From Gnetum montanum (lineage: Eukaryota; Streptophyta; Gnetopsida; Gnetales; Gnetaceae): a DNA stretch of 64,000 nt. The notes under the pieces are model-generated. The model worked only from the letters and a program-made list of their open reading frames with translations, made no database searches and had not been told where the DNA came from. Below are positions 1-12,760 of this stretch, piece after piece (within the stretch, counting starts at the first letter, position 1; each line of letters opens with the position of its first letter). The stretch lies in contig MNCI01004112.1 of the NCBI GenBank assembly GCA_015680685.1, positions 181,403-245,402 on the forward strand, written 5' to 3'. The position numbers and the translations under genes are program-made.

Positions 1-399
1 CTTTAGTTCAACTACTTCATTTGAAGGTTTTTAAAGAGAAGTTAACATTTGGGTAATTTGCTTCTTTATTTAATTAGTAGATCCATTTGGATTAGACATT
101 CCATTAGGGTTGATAATAGATTAGTTTAAATATTTTGATTGATTGTCATTCAAACTGATATTTAATGGTAAAAATGAAGAAGAGATCAAATTTTGAAAAT
201 AATTATTTGTAGGTTGGGACGTTTGCAAGGGAGTAGGGTTTGAAACATAGTATTATTCATTAGGAAATTTTTTGATGGTAAGAGACTAGATTGCATAGGA
301 TTGCTAACACTAATTATCCCAAATTAAGTTTGAAGGTTATTCATTAAGGTAATTTGTTCTAACTCAAAAACATTAGCCATTTCTCCTTGTAATTCTATT

Positions 400-900
400 A
401 TGTTGTGATCAAATTTGATGACATGGGAAAACAATGGATCAATGTTAAAGAGGTAAAAGTTGAAGATACCATTAGGTTGAGGATGCATCTCATTTAGCAT
501 ATAAGCTAGTTGATGGAAAAATCTTAAATTATAGTCACGAATGTTTTCACCATGTAGTTTTCTTAGACCTGTAAAGTTGCTTAAGGCTAAGGCAAGACTA
601 GTAAAATTATCAAATTAGAGTAGAAACTTATTTTTGAAGGCTATTCATGAATTAACAAAGGCATTAGGGTGCATTAAAAATCATTTTATGGCTTTACTTA
701 TTAGAGTAGTGATGAAGACTCTACATGTTATGTCATTCTTAGTAATATTGTAGATGCCTAGCAAGGTTTCAAACCATTATACATGTTATCATGCATCATT
801 GGTAGAAGATGTAGGATCAAAGAACAAATTAACATTTTGTATGAGTTTCAAAATATTATGATAGTTTGTGAAATTAAAGGGATTGCTAATCAAGGAAGCT
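400..900 (-). pseudogene. Decayed gag of a Tat-like Ty3/gypsy element
   Basis: Minus-strand translation shows the plant gypsy Gag (Retrotrans_gag) pattern broken by stops: a stretch with NITKNDIT, then a hydrophobic ATLISKAIK-like block, then LHGENIRDYNLRFFHQLAY, the usual 'GESLRDYxxRF' signature of this family. Gag forms the virus-like particle in the cytoplasm. Several in-frame stops and the lack of any long ORF show it is dead. A tRNA-primer-like site lies upstream in the element's direction at 1522-1539, so this is probably the 5' end of a minus-strand element whose rest lies to the left of the window. The family assignment is by pattern only. Confidence 0.6.
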
Positions 901-1521
901 AAGGATGGATTGGCTACCATCATAGTTTAGATCCTTCTTAGGATATAGTTTGGAAAACATGAAGCTCATTGTCTTCTTATGGTAAAATGACAGGTATATG
1001 GTCAGTTAGGGACAAGGGTAAGAGATCTTCACTGAGACATTCTATGGGAAGCTTCTTGGCTCATAAAATGAATAGACTAGGAAATGTAAATGTTGGTAAA
1101 CTATAAAGATTAACATAAATACAAAAATAACTATACATTATCATTATTATTATTATTTATTATTTTAAACTAAAATTGTAATATATATATATACAATAAA
1201 TGCTAAATTTTGGTAAAGAAAACTTAAAAAGGGAATGATGTTATTAAGAAAATCCACCTTGCCAAAGTTAGACTAAGGTAAGGACTGCCAAAATAGAAAT
1301 AAGAAAATAGAAACTGAACAATAGAAATAGGAAATACAAACTAGAAAAAAAAGGTTTAGGACCAAACAAAGATTGGAAAATAGAAACAAGTTAACAAAGG
1401 TTTAGGAAATAGAAATAACCAAACAAAGATTGGAAAATAAAATAGTAAAATAGAAATAGAAACAAGAAAATGGAGACTAGAAAATAGAAACAAAAAAAAA
1501 AGATTTAGAAAATAGAAACAA

Positions 1522-1539
1522 CCCTCCTTCTAGTGCCAA
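1522..1539 (-). other. Primer binding site relic
   Basis: On the minus strand this reads TTGGCACTAGAAGGAGGG, and its complement ends in CCA as a tRNA 3' end must. It differs at only two positions from the PBS of element C (29934-29950), supporting a shared Tat-type ancestry with the gag relic at 400-900. No clear LTR edge is visible beside it. Confidence 0.45.
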
Positions 1540-1540
1540 C

Positions 1541-3245
1541 AAGAAGGGTATTAACGTCTAGAATTTGATCACATCAACACTCTTTTGAAAACTCATTTAA
1601 GGATACTATCATTGAGGGAATCTTCCATATGGGTACAAAAACCCAAGAATAATCTTAGCTAGTTATGAGTAACATTATATTTAAAATCTTAAACCAAAGA
1701 GTAAATGATAAATTCAAACATTCTTTAAGTTCATTCTTATGGTGAAAATATAAGATGTGATGCTGAAATATTGAATAGGGCGTAGCCAACATAAAATTTT
1801 CTAAACAAAAATCACATGTTCAATTTAACATCAAAATAAATTAAGATGACTAATACAAGATAAAAAAATTTTAAACATAAATGAATAATCAATCTTTTAA
1901 TAAAGGAAATGGATTGCACGCAATTAATTTTGAAAATAACAAAGCACTAAATCAACATAGCTTAAGTCATATTAATAGTCAAAACTAAAATTAGATTTGG
2001 GTAGTTGCTTACAATCCAACAACTCTCAAATTATAAGACTCAAAGTTTCATAGGATAACAAAGTAAATTAAAAACCACAACTAGGTGAAACAAACTAACT
2101 TATAAGATTTGTTTATGTCATTCATTCTATTGAAAATTTTACGTTTCTACTTTTCTTCGCTAACTAGAAGACTAATGAAAGCCTATATGTAATGGCTAGA
2201 CTTCAAAAATCAATTTTCCCAAAATAATTTTTTTCGAGGTAGTTTTCATAAAATCAACTGATTCAAAGATTGAAAATGTGTTATTTTAGTGTAGCCAAAA
2301 AAGTACAATATAATAAAATATCACAACCTTAGATTAAAAACTATTGTTCAATTTCTTCTATATTGAAATGAAAGCTTTACGCTACTCATCAGAATTAAAA
2401 TATCAAATGTAAGCACATCCTATAAAAAGGATGACAACTTTTTTGGTTATGGATAATTAGAACTTCTAATAAAATCACATATTACAGTATAGAAGGTCTT
2501 TTATTTTGGAATTTTTTTTCTATTAGAGTCATGATGTAACTAGGAACATCTTTGATATATTATACATGAGTCACTAGACTTGATAATTCAATCCACCTAG
2601 CATGGCTACACCATTGGCTAGAATTTATTTTAATGTAATCCAAGAAAGTTTTTTAATGTTTTTATTATTTAAGGAGAAACTAAAGAAATTTTTGGTAACA
2701 TTATCCATCTATTTTTTTTTCATAATACTCCTATTATTTGCATTTTCTTTTATATTAAAACCTTCACCTAATTTAGAGCTATTCTAACTTCTATTTTTAA
2801 TAAATCTACTACAAAACAATGTTGATTTTAAAGATTATTGATATTATTGATAGTACCTATTTAGTAACTTTAATAAGATTATTTATAATAGCTAATACAT
2901 CTTATGGTAATAAAAAAATTTTGTTTTCAATAATTTTAATATTCTATTTTTTATTGAATCCTTCCTAGTTTGAATCTTTTTGAAAGAAAATTAGTCAACT
3001 TCTTATATAGACACTTAAATAGAAATTTAGAAAGAAAACCAAAAATCATTATTATCACTCATAGAGCTAATTTCCTCATAAAATGTAAAAATGAAAACTT
3101 TTTTTCTTGAAAGTTTATCTTTCAATTTTTCATTATAAATTAATCCCCAACCCTTAAACATTTTTATATAACAAGTATTTTTTTAGAATTTCTTCAATAT
3201 TAAGTCCCATAGAAAAAAAAGAAGAGTACAATATAAGCTTTTTTT
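1541..3245. other. AT-rich stretch without recognisable gene
   Basis: Strongly AT-rich with many stops in all frames. It may include the decayed 5' LTR of the element whose gag lies at 400-900, but I found no TG/CA ends or matching partner. The short ORF at 2602-2787 is mostly a hydrophobic low-complexity translation and is not supported as a gene. Confidence 0.5.
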
Positions 3246-3249
3246 CTTA

Positions 3250-3990
3250 CTTATGGAAACCTATATAACAAGGATCCCATTCAGAACTAAGAGCCCATTA
3301 GAAAATGGGAAAGTGTTGAGGAGTATAACAAGGATGCTTCCATTAGAAAAAGGGAGGTCCAATTCTATGATAGTGAGGGGGAAGCATCACTTGATGAGAT
3401 GATGTAGTGAAAAACCTTACCAATTAAAAAATTTATGTTTGAAATTTTGGCTAATGTCAATAAAATCTGAGAATATTTGGACAAAAAATTTCAAATTGCG
3501 ATGAAAATTAAAGAAGAATCCAAAGAACAAGACAGTGATCATGACCACAAGAGAAGGAATGAAGCTAAATGTCCCTACCAAAGGGGTAAGGGCAAGGCTA
3601 TGATAGTAGAAGAGGTTGTGGATTTAGAATTAGATGATGATGGTGGGTGTGACATCTACCAATGTCAACATCCCAAGGATGTTGTCCTATTGTGTCACAC
3701 TTATAGGAATCTAGGGTGTATGCTCTGAATCCTAGACTAGCATGAAGGTAAGCCCCCATAAGGTTTCCTTATCCTCAAGGCAACCCAAGGTAGTTCCACC
3801 AACAAAAATAAGCTTATTATCTAAGTGGAGCTCCACCACAACTGTATGAGTAAGCATCAGGAGTGGTAACATCCATAGTCGTGGGGGATGAATGCACTTT
3901 AGCTCCATGAGCTAACATGACTCAATAATATTAGCTTTTTGCTGTAAAACTAAACTCCCTTCTCCTAAGCTTTAGTTTTTTAGTTAACAT
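3250..3990 (+). pseudogene. Orphan gag fragment of element-D/A type
   Basis: The plus strand is collinear with the 3' half of the element D gag (about 42850-43570). It holds the charged stretch around KIKEESKEQDSDHDH, the basic CPYQRGKGKAMIVEEVVD block and the Cys/His-bearing segment after it (CDIYQCQHPKDVVLLCHTY), then the proline/glutamine-rich tail. The same order occurs on the minus strand in element A (about 33000-33500). No pol or LTR is attached, so this is a truncated copy. Stops, including at 3402-3404, interrupt the frame. Confidence 0.65.
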
Positions 3991-4369
3991 GACTCTACCC
4001 CAAGAAATTAATCTTAATCAAAATTATCTAAAAAGTACATTTAATTAATGATATTATACAAGTCAATAATCTTGCACATAGTGTTATTGCACATTTCATT
4101 TTAGTTTCTATGGGTTTTCTCATCATCATTTATGTAAAAATGATTAGTGAAAATAGTAAAGCTTTCAATATAGAATACCTTTTTCTAGAAATTTTGCCAT
4201 TTAAGTTCAAAGCTTAAAAAGAAAGTGGTAGTAGATAGTTTTAGGGAAATATCTGCTTTCTTGACAAGAAGTAGTACAAAAGAAAGGGTTCCCACACCTT
4301 TATTTTCTACTACTTATATACTTTTTACCAAAACAAATTATTTGAAATGAATAAATTAGTAAATCAAAA

Positions 4370-4513
4370 GTTTTTATAATCCACTTCTTCCTCAAACTAT
4401 GAGTGAAAGATAAAATGTAAACACTACCATTAAAGTAGTTCAAACTATGAGTGAAAGATAAAATGTAAACACTACCATTAAAGTTTTTATAATCCACTTC
4501 TTCCTCAAACTAT
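4370..4513. repeat. Local direct duplication (45-bp unit, flanked by 31-bp repeat)
   Basis: A 45-bp sequence at 4392-4436 recurs identically at 4440-4484 (period 48). A 31-bp sequence at 4370-4400 recurs identically at 4483-4513. The nesting suggests slippage or a repaired break. The overlapping ORF at 4300-4497 is a product of this duplication, not a gene. Confidence 0.85.
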
Positions 4514-4982
4514 ATTCATAAGTCTTTTTAGAATAGATATTTAGGCACAAATTTGATTACTTAATAATAAGAAAATGACTAATGATAGTGCAAAATAGAA
4601 GTGAATTTAAATTTGCATCCTAACAAATAAAATAAATATTTAGGAAGACCTTTTAGAAAACACCCAGATTTGCACTAGGAATCAAGGATTTACAAGCCTC
4701 AACCTTACCATTTAGCTATGATATTGAATCAATAGTATTTAGATACCATACCAATGAATTCCTTTTCATTAATTAAGCAAGGTTTATTATATGAATAGTT
4801 TAAATTCTCATGACATTCTACTTATACAACTAGTAATTTATAAAAAATTAGTTTAGTCTCAAGCATCTCTAAAAGTTAAAAAGGATAAGAGATTTTTGAA
4901 AACTGTTGGTTTTTATTTTATTTCTATTGAATGCCTATCCCATACTTCTTTTGCATCACAGAGGTTTTTCATTTTTCCTTTT

Positions 4983-5851
4983 TGGTGAGTGGCAACCAGA
5001 CTTGATGCCCAATCATATGAATCACTAAGCATTCACAAGCGATCCAATCGAATTCTATAGACTTATACTCTTCTAAGTACATTGGTCTCTAGGAAGTAAA
5101 ATTAATAGTTGCAATCATTGTCTTCCCAATTACACTTGTAAAATGCAAAGGTATGGTTAAGTGCAACTAAGGCATATGATTTTTATCATTTTTATGTTTT
5201 GTATTTTAAGTCACCTAAGGATAAAGAATAATGAATAAAATAAAATAATTAAATTGCTAACTTAATCTAACTAGCTACACCTAACTAATCCTAACATAAG
5301 CATCTGTTCCCACTTGCCATGCACATCCTGAACATGTTTAACACTATTGGGTTACTAAACATTAATTGTTACGGGGATTACCAACTACCAAGTGTATGCT
5401 CGAAGTGGTTGTACTTATGTGCTTAATTAAGTGCTATTTAATCTAGCTTAATTCAACATAATTACTTAAACCATTAAAGGAAATTTCATAAAACATTAAA
5501 TGCATAAATAATTAATTAATCTATTTCAAAATTTTGCAAGGTTTATCAAAAAGCTCATCTTTATTGTCATACATATTATTGTACTCAGGGACAACAGTGC
5601 TTGAATAAAGATCTATACACTCTTGATTCCTACTACAAGCACTTAGAAAAATAGTTTAACATTCAAATGACAAAACTACAATAGCTTCACTACAACTATG
5701 ACAAAAGATTGCCATAAACATGATGAGTAAGCACATATTTATAGGTAAAAATAGATACTATGTCAAAGGGGTCATGTCAACGCATCAAATCATGTGTTGA
5801 CAGGGCCTAGTTGATAGGGCCCAGTCAATGCAACCAATTTACAATTCATCA
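4983..5851 (-). repeat. 3' LTR of element A
   Basis: 869 bp, TG...CA ends. Aligns along its low-coordinate half with 35034-35462 (5' LTR), and its outline also matches the element D LTRs in reverse (promoter, 'GAATAAAGATC'-like block, terminal TGATGAG). A TATA-like CTATAAATA lies on the minus strand near 5737-5745. The PPT at 5852 fixes this as the 3' copy. Confidence 0.85.
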
Positions 5852-5866
5852 TACCCCCATAACTAA
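5852..5866 (-). other. Polypurine tract of element A
   Basis: On the minus strand an A/G-rich TTATGGGGGTA abuts the TGATGA start of the LTR, as in element D (CATGGGGATA before 49575). This is the expected plus-strand primer site. Confidence 0.7.
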
Positions 5867-6082
5867 ATGAAAACTTTTCCTTGAGTTCTTTATGAATATG
5901 GGAAGGTATGGAATTATAGACCAACAACAGACATACGACAAACACAAAAAAACACTAAGTGCCCAAGTGTACAAATATACAATCATTACAAAATTCTTTT
6001 GGTGTTCAGGACTAGAAAATTGAACACTAGGATAAAATTAACAAACATAATCCCTTTGATGGTGCAAAGACGATGAGGCAAA

Positions 6083-8935
6083 TTAAATAGTCCTAGGCAA
6101 TGGAGGCTCCTGAGGTTCCAAAGGACCTTCTCCTACTTCAGGCATACATGATGGTTGAGGTTGTTGTGGTTATCCTACTACAACTACAACTTTCAATGGA
6201 AGATGAAAAGCATCCAACAATTCTTTCATCTTCTCCTCCTTACTCCTAGGATCATGCATGGTCTATGCAGCTTTGCCAATGTGGGCAAAAATGGGCACAT
6301 CCCAAGGATAGGGCATTGTTGGGAACAACTCCTTAACATTGAAGAAGTAGGTAGTAAACTATTTTTGTTTGATGTCGAATGCCCTAATTACATTTTGCAA
6401 TTCCTAGTAATCATTTATTCTTTTGGCCAAGTTCTCAGTAGTTGATCTTTGATCAATGAATCTCACCCTAAGAACTTCAACTTCAGCATTTGCAGTCTCA
6501 AGCTTTTGCTTGGTCTGCTTATGGTGCTTGAACTCTACCTCATACAACAAGTACAAGCTAGCGACCTATTTCTCTAACTCTAACCATGGCCATCTGGCAA
6601 TCAGCATTACTAGGTTTGTATATTAGAGATTGGAAAACTCCATGCATTCTATCATCTTTCCAATCTACACATCCTTCATGCAAATCTCTGCATTCTTGTA
6701 GGCATCTATCCCATCAGCGATAGGTTGCCACACCTCTTTTCCTTGTTGGAGTTGCTAGAAGGTCTCATTAAATTTTTCCTTAAACATCTGGATGTGTTTT
6801 TTATTAACTTCCTTCTATAGGCCAACCAAATCTCTGTAGTGGTTCTTGACTCTCTCAAATTTGAGAGCCTCATTCTTGTAGGCACTAATCTCAATCGTAA
6901 ATTTTTAGCATAAGGCATGGACTTCCTCCATAAATAGATTTCTATTTTTGGTTGCAATCTTCTTAGTTTAGTGTTTACCCTGGCTAACTACTCCTTCTAT
7001 TGATGGATGAATTCTTGCATCTATTGTTTCTCCACATCAACATTCTGCAGGCGGTGATTCTCTACAATTAGCATGTCATTCTCTAGGTGCATCTAGATCA
7101 AGTTCATCTAAACTGAATATGTCTTAGCCTCAATCACGAACTAGTCAAATGATGCCTATCACCATCCCCACATCAACTTGTTTAAGTTTAAAGTTCTTAA
7201 AAATATTAATCTCTTATCAGTGCAGGGTTAAGAAGCATAGGATCAATAACACATGCTTTTAATTCAACAACCTCCACTACTAAGCATTGGTTTTGCACTT
7301 GAGCCATTTCAAGTTGTCCTTCTAAAATGATGTATTTGCCCTTTGCTTCAAGATGCTCTAACTATTTTGTGATGATGTTATTTGAAAAAGCAAAGATATC
7401 TAGAATCAGTTGCCCAGTTTCCACCAATTGGTCCAGCAACTCCTCATGTTGGGCTCTACATAATTAGCCACTAACAGTTCCTACAGATGTCTACACAACT
7501 CTAAGTGTAGAAATGTTTGGTATATATGTCGCAAGTGCATTTAGTGATTTGATTAGTAAGCACTTCTACTATTATCTCCCACCCTTGGTGTTACATCACT
7601 AAGACAACTGCCCTCCTTGCCCTCCTCCAAGTGCACTAAAAAGATAGTGGTACTTCCAAATATTTCTAAGATTTGTTATCATTGAAATAGAGAAACCATT
7701 ACCTCTCAAGCATTAGGATTCAACCTCATAGATAGTTATGTTCTTTGGATTGAGAATATTGGCCCACCTTCCTCCATCTAACTAATTTTTCAAGCTACTT
7801 TGTTAAGGTGACTCATTCTAGAATGATACAGAGATGGATCCCTACCACCTATTCCTACTTACAACTCTTGTTCACGCAAGAGCTGCTCTCAGATTTCGTG
7901 TAGGTTCCCAATGGTATCATGGGCCTCCAGCATTATTTCTTGAGTGGGTGATGGAAGTGGCAGTTATTACTTCTCTTCTTTGGACATGGAAAGGGTCTTC
8001 TCTTCCATCATTTCAGACTAGGAGCTAATGGAAGTATGCCTAATCATATCATTTTCATAGTAGACTATCCCTACCCTTTTAAAAAGTTTTCTAATAATGC
8101 ATGGAAAGGGCAAGGTTTTCCTTCCACATTCATTTTCCTTGAACCAATTTTCTATCTCCAAATAGATTAGCTATGAAAGGTTAATAAGTAATTTCCCACT
8201 TAAAGTGGCACATGCACAAGTGGAGAAAGCAATCACCTTACTAGGGTTCATCGTCAAATTAAGGTGATAAGCTACTATCTTGAAGTATATGTGCTCCATT
8301 GGTGTGAGTGCACTAAACTCCTTATGATCAACCCTATAACACTACTGGGTCCACTTCTTTTTTGCCTCTAAGTCTACTTGCATGAAAATTTCTTCCAGAT
8401 GAATTACAAAATCAGCTAGACCAAGAGCCTGCATAATAGCTTCTGCTAAGTAGGACACCTGAATGTCCTTGATTCTCACAATAGCTCCTACCTTTTTGAT
8501 GTTCTAAAAGAGATATGTCTCTTCCATGTACCACTCCCCATTGGAAGTGATGATTGGCCACATGGGAAATTTTTGCAACTACATCTTGACTTCTAGTGAA
8601 CCATGTTCTACGAATGGCCCAAAGTTTAATTCTTTGAGAACTAAGCATTGGACATCATAACGCTTGATCGTATCAAGGTAGGCTTGTGTCAATGTGACCT
8701 TAAGTCTTGGTATGGGCTCTAGTGCCTTCCCTCCATCAAATTGTTTAGTAGCTACCTCTTCTTCAGGAATCTGTCAAATAGATTCCACTTTGGGCTCCTC
8801 ACGAAAAGGTTCTATTGCATGAGTTTTTGCTACTTGCTCTTGGGCTTGTTTTGGTTGCTTCCTTCCATTTCTAGGTCGTTTATCCTTTTGTTGGGATGGT
8901 CCTCCTTCCTGTGATTATTTTGGTCTTTGTGCCAT
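6083..8935 (-). pseudogene. Extra ORF of element A, in the env-like position
   Basis: Between integrase and the PPT, on the sense strand of element A, a frame of about 950 codons runs from ATG at 8935 with scattered stops. The N-terminus is basic and Gln-rich (MAQRPK, then KDKRPRNGRKQPKQAQEQ). The middle is globular, with a LPFPCIIRKLFKRVGI stretch like that of plant 'putative transposon protein' ORFs. The C-terminal third is charged and coiled-coil-like (for example LETANAEVEVLRVRFIDQRS-type heptads near 6430-6500), ending in a Pro/Glu-rich tail. This is where Athila elements carry their env-like ORF. I see no convincing transmembrane helix, so an envelope role is not supported. Function unknown. 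Confidence 0.6.
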
Positions 8936-11005
8936 CTGTGATCACAACATGATCAAGGGTTAGCATTTAATGTGTAACTTGAAACAATTAGGATACCTTA
9001 TTTCTTTGGAAAATTTACACCTAGCTAAGTTGTGATCATGGCTGATTTAATCATTTCAATTATTATTTTATTATTATTTTAATATTAATAAGTAATTTTA
9101 GGTTTACCAGAGTTTTTTGGAAAGGTTAAACTCTTAAAATTAATGGTTTAATATTCTCCTATTCATTAATCCTTTTGGGGAAGTTAGCAAAATTTTGAAA
9201 AACTTTTTATTAGAAACCTTAAGGTTTGTGGCCCCCATGACTAAGAGTTCAGCTTTGGTAGCTACAAGATCAAAGAACGGAGTGATTTGGACAAACAGAG
9301 TAAAATTTATGGGCTCTAGAAGGTTTTGGGCTTTAAAAAATTGCACAAACTTCCCTCCTATTTTGAAGCAAATGATAAAAATTTCAAAGTGTTGGATGGT
9401 ATTTATAGAATTTTTACACTATGTCGACGAGGCCTAGTCAACGTAGCTATTGACCACCATTGAATTTGTAAAGTAATAAAAAATAAGGATTTTTTGCATG
9501 AAATGAGGGTCAAATGAAAGCCCAAAAATCCATGAACTTGATGAAAATATTAGAAGAGGGTTTTGAAGTTTTAAAAACTAAGAAGTGATTGGAGACTAAG
9601 ATTTTATAAAGAAAAATGCCTTGAGTGCACAATTGGATGCACGATGGAGAGCATGAAATATTTAATTGCAACAACATCTAAGGGTAGGAAACTTAAGTAA
9701 CCAAACCATGACATATGTAAGTGGGTCCTCTCCATAGCAGCACATGCCCTCTCTACCCTTGCATAACCTTAACTAAGAAGTTTGTGGGCTACATAGTTGA
9801 TTAAGAGTTATAAAAAGTTAAGGACCAAACCAAGAGAATCAATTTAAGAATTTCAACAAATCCAACTAAGACATTGGGTGAAAACATGGACAATCGGTAG
9901 TGAGGTGAGTTATGGAAGTTTTAATGGATGATAAAAAGATTGGAATGGAGTTCTCAATCCTAGTCACATTAAGTCCCTTATGGAATTCATGGTTAAATGA
10001 CCTCATAAAGTTCATTCTTAGTCCAAACCAAAACCAACCACGTTTAGTCACTTCGCATGACCACTCTAAGATTAATCCATCCCTTTGAGACACAAGAATG
10101 CTCCCACAGATCAAACACCATTCCTTTTAGAGAAGAAAAAAGAAGTAGGAACTGTAGGCATGGGTAACATGTCTTTCTAGTCCCATAACTAATGCTTGTA
10201 GCTCATTTATTGTATCTAATGGATGTGCTTTGAATTCCCATCATTTGTTTTTTTTTTTTTTTGTTTCATGGGAACCACACCATGCAAAGACTTAGTCAAC
10301 TTCTTGTTATTGGTCAACATGAAATGCTAAGAGATTCATGAAAAACACACTTGCACTCAAGATGGTAGAAGGTACAAAGAACTTTGAATCCCTTTAAAGT
10401 CACATCCATTTTAAACCTTTAAATCCTTTCTAAGTCTAGAAACTACCAAGGTCATAAGTTTGTTAAGGTTTTATTAATGAAAGAGGACCTCATGTTTTTA
10501 AAACAAGGAAACCCATAGAGTTTGTGAATGGGTGGATGATATGGACTCACTGCCTATTCCATGAAAAAGAAAATTTGTCTTAGTTATCAGTCATCAAAAT
10601 TTAAAAATAGAAACTAGACATTAGCAATCAATAATGTTAAGTACAAATCACCATAAACAAGCAACTACAACACCACTATGTCCTATTGGTAATGTAGAAA
10701 TTTTATTTAAAAAATAAGGAAAATTCACACCAAAATAAGGAAAAATATAAATGGAATTGTAAAATATTCAAGAAAAATAAAGCATACTAATGATGTTGTA
10801 AAACAAAAAATTTGGAAAATAACAAAGTGTAAAACAAAAAAAGGTTTAAAACAAATAAAGTGTAAAACAAAAAATTAGGAAAAACTAAGGGATCACTTTA
10901 AATGATTAACAAGGACAACCATCTTTCCCATGACTGATTTGAAAGGAGGAGATTCAAAAGATTGAGAGAGGTCATCCATCTATTGAGGTGTTGGTTCCAC
11001 TATCT
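8936..11005. other. Element A spacer between integrase and extra ORF
   Basis: About 2 kb without a supportable gene. It contains a poly-T run (about 10247-10263) and an LTR-like promoter module at about 9395-9450. The ORFs on both strands here are short and look accidental. Element D lacks both this spacer content and the extra ORF. Confidence 0.55.
9395..9450 (-). promoter_or_regulatory. LTR-like promoter module upstream of the extra ORF
   Basis: On the minus strand a CTATAAATA box (near 9398-9406) is preceded by GTTGACTAGGCC and GACATAGT blocks. The same blocks, in order and at similar spacing, precede the TATA box of the element A LTR (5735-5800: GTTGACATG, GACATAGT, CTATAAATA). It lies about 460 bp upstream of the extra ORF's ATG at 8935, on the same strand. 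This suggests a second internal promoter; transcription itself is not shown. Confidence 0.4.
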
Positions 11006-12180
11006 TACTTAGGCTCATAGAAAGGTTTGACTTATTGTGTGTTGACCAGCTACTTTTTGTTCAAGCTCTCAAGTTTGTAGATCAACATGGTCCTAGAAGG
11101 AAAGGTTTTATAAATGATATAAGGCCCTTCCCACAACATTTGAAACTTAGTTCATTAAGGTACGTGTGTGGTGTTCGAGTAGAGGACCTTGTCTTCAGGT
11201 TGAAATATCACTTTTCTTATCCTAAGGTCATGGCGTTGTTTACTAAATGCTTTTTTCACTTCATTCAAGGATAGAACTACTAATCAATTTTCATCTAGCA
11301 CATTCAAGTTGATTAATCTTTTCTTTTTCTTTTTCTTCTAGGCTAAGGTCAATTTTTAAGTCATATGCTATTAAAAGTGTATGGAGCTCCAATTAAATAA
11401 ATGAACTTGGTAATTTTCTAGTACACCAACTCATAGGGAGAGTAGTCTATAGGAAGTTTCCATGTTGAGTAGCATGCACAAAGGACATTGTTTAGTTTTG
11501 TGCTCCAGTCTCTCCTATATTTGCTAATAGTTCTTATTAAGATCTTCATGATCTTCCTATTAGTAACTTCTACTTGACCGTTGGCTTGGGGTGGTAGGGT
11601 GTTGTTAGTTTATGTTCAACCCCCAAGCATTGCATAATCTTGTGAAAGGCAGTGCCTATAAAATGAGTTTTGTTGTTAGAAATTAGTGCACATGGCACCC
11701 CAAACCTATTTATAATATTTTTTTATACAAATCGTGTAGTGGTAGATGATGTATAGTCAATGATGGTTGCTACTTCTAACAAGTTTATGCAATAATGGAT
11801 AGCAACAATTATGTATGCCTTTCCATTTGACATGGGCATGATGGAACCCATGAAGTCGATGCCCTAGATGTCAAAGGGTTCTAGTGGTTAAATCCACTAT
11901 TGAGGCCCCTCCATTTGAGCGATCATCCCACCATCTCATTGACAACATTCACAAGAGCAGATAAATTGGTGGGGTTCCTTTAAGATGGTTGGCCAATAAT
12001 ATCCTGCCATCAGGATCTTAATAGCCATGCATCTCCTAAGATGGTGGCCCCCACAAGGACCCTCATGAGCATCTTGGAGAATGTCTAGTTGATCAGTATT
12101 AGGTACACACTAATGAACTAGGCCATCATCAAACACCTTGTAAAGGTATCCATTGATTTCCATGAAGCAATTGTCCTAAT
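11006..12180 (-). pseudogene. Element A integrase
   Basis: The zinc-binding HHCC region lies at about 11930-12090 (DAHEGPCGGHH, then GYYWPTI, then CSCECCQ), parallel to element D at 46490-46630. The DDE core follows downstream (lower coordinates), and the C-terminal GPY/F-type stretch with LWEGPYIIY lies near 11090-11130. Integrase inserts the cDNA into chromosomes. Stops and frame breaks are frequent, so it is inactive. Confidence 0.75.
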
Positions 12181-12379
12181 GAAGAAATTGTTGTTTCTTC
12201 CTGTAGTCTAGATCTTGTGGCATTTCTTGATTGATAAGATAAGTGAGGATGCCATCATGCCATTTTGGTTCATCATGCACTTGTTCATTTATTGTACCTG
12301 TAAAGAGGAGTTCATCAAAAAATTAGTCAAAGATTAGGCTCTCCTCCTCTTTGTTATCCCATCATAGCCAAGAGAAGTG

Positions 12380-12760
12380 ATCAGCGACCACATTCTCAAT
12401 CCCTTTTCAATTTGCCATTGTAAGATCAAACTCCTATAAGATCACCAATCACTGTACAATATGGGGGCTCACCTTTGGCCTGTTCATGAGAAAGTGAATG
12501 GCATTGTGATCAATATGCACAAACACTTTGTATCCAAGCACATAGTGCCTAAACTTCTCTAGAGCATCGTACGCCACCGCCATTAGTTCTTTCTCCATTG
12601 TGGTGTAATTCAACTATGCACTTATAATTCTTTAACTTGCATAGTGGATGCAATATGGACATTTCTTACCATCCAACTATATAAGCATGGATCCCAAGGC
12701 ATAATTTGATGCATCTATCATTATATGAGATGGTCTAGACCAGTCATGTGCTTGTAGAAT
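12380..12760 (-). pseudogene. Element A RNase H
   Basis: Minus-strand translation contains MIDASNYALGSML, then LNYTTMEKELMAVAYDALEKF, then VFVHIDHNAIHFLMNRP. These are the catalytic Asp/Glu/Asp region of the gypsy RNase H that degrades the RNA template. Stops interrupt it. It sits between RT and integrase as in all Ty3/gypsy elements. Confidence 0.75.

Noticed and set aside
4300-4497. Minus-strand ORF with internal repeat
   Set aside because: Created by the 45-bp duplication at 4392-4484.
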